A stretch of 64,000 nt of DNA. Origin: JBLNBN01 sp050260015. GTDB lineage: Bacteria > Bacteroidota > Ignavibacteria > Kapaibacteriales > UBA2268. The stretch's first letter is position 1. Every line of letters starts with the position of its first letter. Of this stretch, positions 61,201 through 64,000 are shown piece by piece. The translations under genes were made by a program, and so were the position numbers. The stretch spans positions 1 through 64,000 of the forward strand of contig JBLNBN010000030.1 in assembly GCA_050260015.1 (NCBI GenBank). Direction: 5' to 3'. The notes beneath the pieces are model-generated. The model searched no databases. It saw only the letters and a program-made list of their open reading frames with translations, and was not told the DNA's origin.

Positions 61201-63149
61201 CCGAAGAAATGCATACGAACTTTAATAGTATCCTGTTAAAATTACATCCTGAAGACCAGGAAAGGGTGCGCTCCGAAATCCAACAATGCTTAGAGAAGGG
61301 GATTAAGCTTTACACCGATTACCGGTTCCTGGCAAAGGACGGTAAATACATCTGGGTGCATCAATCCGCAACGGCTATAATCGACGAGGGCGGCGCTATA
61401 AAACGAATGCTTGGCGTTATTCAAAACATCGACGAACGTATAAAATCTGAGTCCAATAAGAACTCGCTACTCAAAATATCGGACGCAGCTAATAGATCCC
61501 TAACGCTGGAAACGCTCTGCAAGAATATTCATAAGATTATCAGCGAGCTTATGCCCGCAAGTAACTTCTATCTTACTTTGTTCGACGAGGAAACGGATGA
61601 ATTGTCCTACCCGTATTTTGTGGATGAATTCGATTCGAATCCCGGGGTATGCAAAGCAGGAAAGGGGCTAACCGAATACGTTCTTCGGACCGGTAAAACT
61701 CAATTAATAGATCCGGAAGAGTTCTATAAGCTCGTTCTCGAGGGAGAGGTAGAATCTATCGGCGCGCCTTCGATTGATTGGTTGGGCGCCCCCCTGCATT
61801 ATAAAGGTAAAACTATTGGCGCCGTAGTGGTACAAACGTACAAAGAAGGCGTTCGTTACACCCAGGAGCATAAAAATATTTTGGGGTTCGTCTCGAATCA
61901 AATTGCCGTCGCAATCGAGGAAAAACGATCGAGCGACGCCTTGATGCAGAGCTACGAAGAACTGGAAGCCAGGGTTGAAGAGCGCACGTCGCAGCTAAAA
62001 GCCGCCAACGAAGAGATGCAGATGCAAATCTTCGAGCGAATGCGCATTGAGAAAGAAATCCGTGAGAGCGAAGAGAGATTTCGCGTGCTAGCCGATTCAG
62101 CCCCGGTAATGATATGGATGACTGACGAGCTCGGAAGTATGGCTTACGTAAATAAAACCTGGCTTGAATTTGTAGACGGTAAATTTGAAGACGAGATCGG
62201 AGCCGGTTGGCAGAAGCACGTCGTGACCGAGGACGTTAACCGAATCGCCTATGAAATGAAAAGGCTGGTCGCCGATCCGCAGGATTTCCGTATGGATTTC
62301 CGTATGAAACGTTTCGACGGTGAAATCAAGCTGTTTTTCGTCCATGGCGCGCCTCGATATTTGCCCGACGGAACTTTTATCGGGTATATAGGCACATGCT
62401 TCGATATTACCGATCTGGCCAACGCCTTAGAAAGAGAAAAGGAATTAAACTTCCTAAAAACTCGTTTTATCTCCACCGTTTCGCATGAGTATAGAACTCC
62501 TCTCACTACAATTATGACCTCGACTTATTTGGTGGAGAAATTTATCGAGGCCGGAGATACGTCCGAAGTCGCAAAGTACCTGCAGAGAATTCAAAATTCC
62601 GTTCATAACATGACATCCTTGCTGGAGCAGGTCATTACTATATCTAAAGCCGATTCCGGAAAGCTTAAGATAAATTATTCGAAAATAAATCTCCAGGAAT
62701 TTACGGAAAATCTACTTGAGGAAGTCAAGCTGTTCGATAAGGAAGATCACAAATTTGACTATACGATAAATACCGAAAAGCTCTCGATAGAGAGCGACGT
62801 CAATTTACTGCATCAAATACTGATAAATTTAATGACGAACGCAGTAAAGTACTCGCCGCGCGAGACGTTAGTATGCCTGAACGTAATGCAAAACGAGAAC
62901 GGTTTGGAAATTAAGATCACCGACAGGGGACAGGGCATCCCGAAGGATCAGGTTGAATACCTCTTCCAGCCGTTTTTCCGCGCTAACAACGTCGGCGCCA
63001 TCCAGGGCACCGGCTTGGGGCTATCCATCGTTAAACGCTGCGTGGACGCCTTAGAAGGCGATATTAAAGTCGAGAGCCAGCTAGGCGAAGGAACGCTCTG
63101 CGTCGTTAATTTACCCTTGCGCGACGTTAAATCCCGATTGGTCGATTAG
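58275..63149 (+). CDS. giant sensor histidine kinase: SBP domain, 7 PAS, GAF
   Basis: A 1624-residue kinase. Order: signal peptide (MKLHKSILVCIIILIASIYN), periplasmic amino-acid-binding domain (SBP_bac_3, about 25-255; DEDFPPYEFLRNDEIVGFNI), one transmembrane helix (about 265-285), coiled linker, six PAS domains (about 320-1075), a GAF domain (about 1080-1235), a coiled coil, a seventh PAS (about 1270-1390), HisKA (FISTVSHEYRTPLTTI) and HATPase (LINLMTNAVKYSP, DRGQGIP, GTGLGLSIVKR). Senses a periplasmic small molecule, perhaps an amino acid, and integrates several cytoplasmic inputs. No cognate regulator follows. The ATG at 58275 is chosen over an in-frame TTG at 58230, since it begins the signal peptide. 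Confidence 0.93.
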   Translation: MKLHKSILVCIIILIASIYNGYAKDKYIYYADEDFPPYEFLRNDEIVGFNIDLMKQIAAAMNFDIEFRSGEWAKVIREFDSGSGDILAMYYTAHRELNFDFTMPFITSSLKVFYNTKTTHIPLKINELFGAKAVLQKDCYTDEYVTKNYSQIQITRVKSPIEALKLTLEGKYKYAVVPSLIGEHFLEYMKHDRRLKASDIDFGRSPYAFAVREGNYELQTLINEGLQKIRANGEFQTAYNDWFATQHVPTENVLKQYWVYGLYILIPALVLFSIIVIWNNELKRQVKNKTAELERELEERRKTEEQLKLFQFALDNSAESVYGLNEDAGIIYANTAAINTFGYPEEELLGKRLPELVDERMDEKKWARNVQNLKENNFATFEVRHKTKYGDYIPLEGSLSLLRAGGGDYIFAIMRDITERKTYESALRESEEQFKSMFQKHNIIMLLADWESFNIIEINESAVEFYGYCREEFLNLSLMDLYRLNLYSMRELRDKQPTNGKAATQAMHWLKNGSAREVEISSTFIQLSSRKLLFAIISDVTEKNHALRRLKESEEKFSKAFMTSPDAFLLIRMSDNVIVEVNQGFEESAEYSHREAIGKTTEELDLWADPQDRYSVLKELEEKGQCVGYDLTFKTKSGTPIYALLSAKVIEIGGELFILAILREITLRKMLEESLVKERERLDVTLRSIGDGVITTDSDGLVTMLNPVAQELTGWDEISALGKSIEDIFNIIDETTGRKIKNPIRTSLRSNEVSQLANHTVLVAKDGSKRIISDSAAPIRLSQSDLVGAVLVFRDITKIKETEAALKRERDFVSTMIQTVGSMIFIMDKNCIIQSINRKFSEISGWSEEEIKGKSFIDLLIPKAYRKRIASEYFNLASGGAVRRSGYGYWVMKDGSLKYISWSNSVVSTDDSQDKFIIGTGIDITELKDAENKMTEMARDYEVIVEASGQVVFTYDVMNDYIEWGGSLHKVFGYSTEEMHTNFNSILLKLHPEDQERVRSEIQQCLEKGIKLYTDYRFLAKDGKYIWVHQSATAIIDEGGAIKRMLGVIQNIDERIKSESNKNSLLKISDAANRSLTLETLCKNIHKIISELMPASNFYLTLFDEETDELSYPYFVDEFDSNPGVCKAGKGLTEYVLRTGKTQLIDPEEFYKLVLEGEVESIGAPSIDWLGAPLHYKGKTIGAVVVQTYKEGVRYTQEHKNILGFVSNQIAVAIEEKRSSDALMQSYEELEARVEERTSQLKAANEEMQMQIFERMRIEKEIRESEERFRVLADSAPVMIWMTDELGSMAYVNKTWLEFVDGKFEDEIGAGWQKHVVTEDVNRIAYEMKRLVADPQDFRMDFRMKRFDGEIKLFFVHGAPRYLPDGTFIGYIGTCFDITDLANALEREKELNFLKTRFISTVSHEYRTPLTTIMTSTYLVEKFIEAGDTSEVAKYLQRIQNSVHNMTSLLEQVITISKADSGKLKINYSKINLQEFTENLLEEVKLFDKEDHKFDYTINTEKLSIESDVNLLHQILINLMTNAVKYSPRETLVCLNVMQNENGLEIKITDRGQGIPKDQVEYLFQPFFRANNVGAIQGTGLGLSIVKRCVDALEGDIKVESQLGEGTLCVVNLPLRDVKSRLVD

Positions 63150-63159
63150 GCGCTTTCGG

Positions 63160-63960
63160 TTAGCGTTTTGTAAATTCGAAAGTAAGAAACCATCCGATGC
63201 GCTCGCGACCTAATATGCAAGTGAGGCCGGCTGCTATCTTTTTGAAAAGCCAATTAAACCTGCCTAATTTATCGTAGTAGGAGTACAGGGGCACGACCTT
63301 AACGTTCTTTAAATTTCTGTCCCCGAGTATTTTTTTCATCTCGCCGACGGTATAAGCTTTTGTGCCTGGACTTTCCATAAAGTTCCATAGCACCCAGGAG
63401 AGCGGTTTCCACGGCCGGAACTTAAGCAGGGCATGCTTTATCCAAAAGAGATAGCAGAGCAATGAATGGCGGTTGTACACCATAATTTTAGCGCTACCCC
63501 CGGGCTTAAGCACGCGAACTATCTCGTCAAGAGCCTTTAAAGTTTGAGGGGAATGATGAATAACGCCCCAACTATAGACGAGGTCGAATTTATTATCGTC
63601 GTAAGGGAGGTTCTCGGCGTCCGCAACCCGGGTCTCGGTCGCATTAAGGCCATAGAGCGAAAGCCGCCTGTTGACGTGCTCGACCGCTTCTTCGGTCAGA
63701 TCGATGCCATAGGAATCGCAGCCGCATCGCGTCCATTGGATAAAGTCGGTGCCGGCCCCGATGCCGATCTCGAGCACAGTCCGCCCATGGAACCTTGGGA
63801 ACTGGGCGAAACCGAAGATCTCCGGTTGCAGCTTGTACCGCGTCTCTTCGATTTCCTCGAAGTACTCGCGGGTATATTTATCTTTATCGGTGAGGAACGT
63901 GCCGCACGCTTCACGATTCCAATAGTCTTTTACTTGATTTTTAAGAGTTTCGTTATCCAT
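63160..63960 (-). CDS. class I SAM-dependent methyltransferase
   Basis: A 266-residue methyltransferase of the UbiE/type 11 kind: motif I VLEIGIGAGTDFIQW, acidic SYGIDLTEEAVEH, ADAENLPYDDNKFDLVYSWG and VIHHSPQTLKALDEIVRVLKPGG. The C-terminal 80 residues are basic and partly hydrophobic (LLCYLFWIKHALLKFRPWKP), suggesting a lipid or membrane-associated substrate, which is not identified. It converges on the giant kinase with a 10-base gap. The 40 bases after it to the window end hold nothing recognisable. Confidence 0.88.
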   Translation of the reverse strand: MDNETLKNQVKDYWNREACGTFLTDKDKYTREYFEEIEETRYKLQPEIFGFAQFPRFHGRTVLEIGIGAGTDFIQWTRCGCDSYGIDLTEEAVEHVNRRLSLYGLNATETRVADAENLPYDDNKFDLVYSWGVIHHSPQTLKALDEIVRVLKPGGSAKIMVYNRHSLLCYLFWIKHALLKFRPWKPLSWVLWNFMESPGTKAYTVGEMKKILGDRNLKNVKVVPLYSYYDKLGRFNWLFKKIAAGLTCILGRERIGWFLTFEFTKR

Positions 63961-64000
63961 ATATATATCTTTGTGGAATTAATGCTAAAATATTCTTTAC

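Overview
The window reads as a chromosomal segment of a free-living, flagellated Bacteroidota/FCB-group bacterium, most like the deep Ignavibacteria-Kapabacteria side of that group. The evidence is: Bacteroidota-type promoters (TTTG-N19-TAnnTTTG) in front of the SRP RNA and a tRNA; a TonB-type outer-membrane barrel with a carboxypeptidase-regulatory-like N-terminus; a PorV/PorQ-family barrel and a type IX secretion-like C-terminal sorting domain; ThyX instead of ThyA; and, unlike most classical Bacteroidetes, flagellar genes (flhF, flhG, fliA) and a CheD domain. This placement is inference; no 16S rRNA or ribosomal protein gene lies here. I see no prophage, insertion sequence, integrase or CRISPR array, and the window looks like vertically inherited core plus signalling genes.

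Layout. 1-6784: an edge-truncated WD40-like exported protein (-), a TonB-type barrel (+), then a Lon-like protease coupled to rpe (+). 6781-17068 (-): one long co-directional block, cca, flhF, flhG, a two-TM unknown, fliA, an HDOD protein, a degenerate histidine kinase, an AMIN-like/TPR/TM unknown, a T9SS-sorted small protein and a PorV-like barrel. 17299-21227 (+): PBP4-type dacB overlapping an orphan sugar-type ABC permease, then a CheB-type receiver fused to CheD and a small GIY-YIG-like protein, closed by a strong bidirectional terminator. 21290-26221: divergent TPR lipid-exported protein and outer-membrane barrel, followed by an RsbW-like kinase and a coiled-coil protein. 26272-30069 (-): a TlpA/ResA thioredoxin lipoprotein and a partner-switching set (RsbW-like kinase, STAS antagonist, membrane GAF-PP2C phosphatase). 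30143-36780 (+): nnr (NAD(P)HX repair), AddB-like nuclease, APC amino-acid permease. 36844-40614 (-): thyX heading four tandem LolA-like periplasmic proteins. 40729-46472 (+): trpS, FmdB-type zinc ribbon, PcrA/UvrD helicase, TPR-histidine kinase. 46484-46789: tRNA-Arg(UCU) (-) and SRP RNA (+) fired from a mirror-symmetric divergent promoter. 46866-51795 (+): rng, dxr, rseP, surE. 51806-55970 (+): HDOD-based and two-component signalling cluster. 55960-58129 (-): secreted protein and UMF1-type MFS transporter. 58275-63149 (+): a very large SBP-PAS7-GAF histidine kinase. 63160-63960 (-): SAM methyltransferase.

How it works together. The window is unusually rich in signalling: five kinase-like proteins (one apparently dead), two HDOD proteins, a response-regulator/CheD fusion, a receiver-kinase hybrid, and two RsbW-type switch kinases with one STAS protein and one PP2C phosphatase. 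The most distinctive points are the pseudokinase and unknown membrane proteins wired into the flhF-flhG-fliA operon, the CheB-receiver/CheD fusion lacking the methylesterase, the four-gene LolA-like array, the perfectly mirrored promoter pair at the tRNA/SRP locus, and a terminator hairpin hidden in the 3' coding end of a convergent gene.
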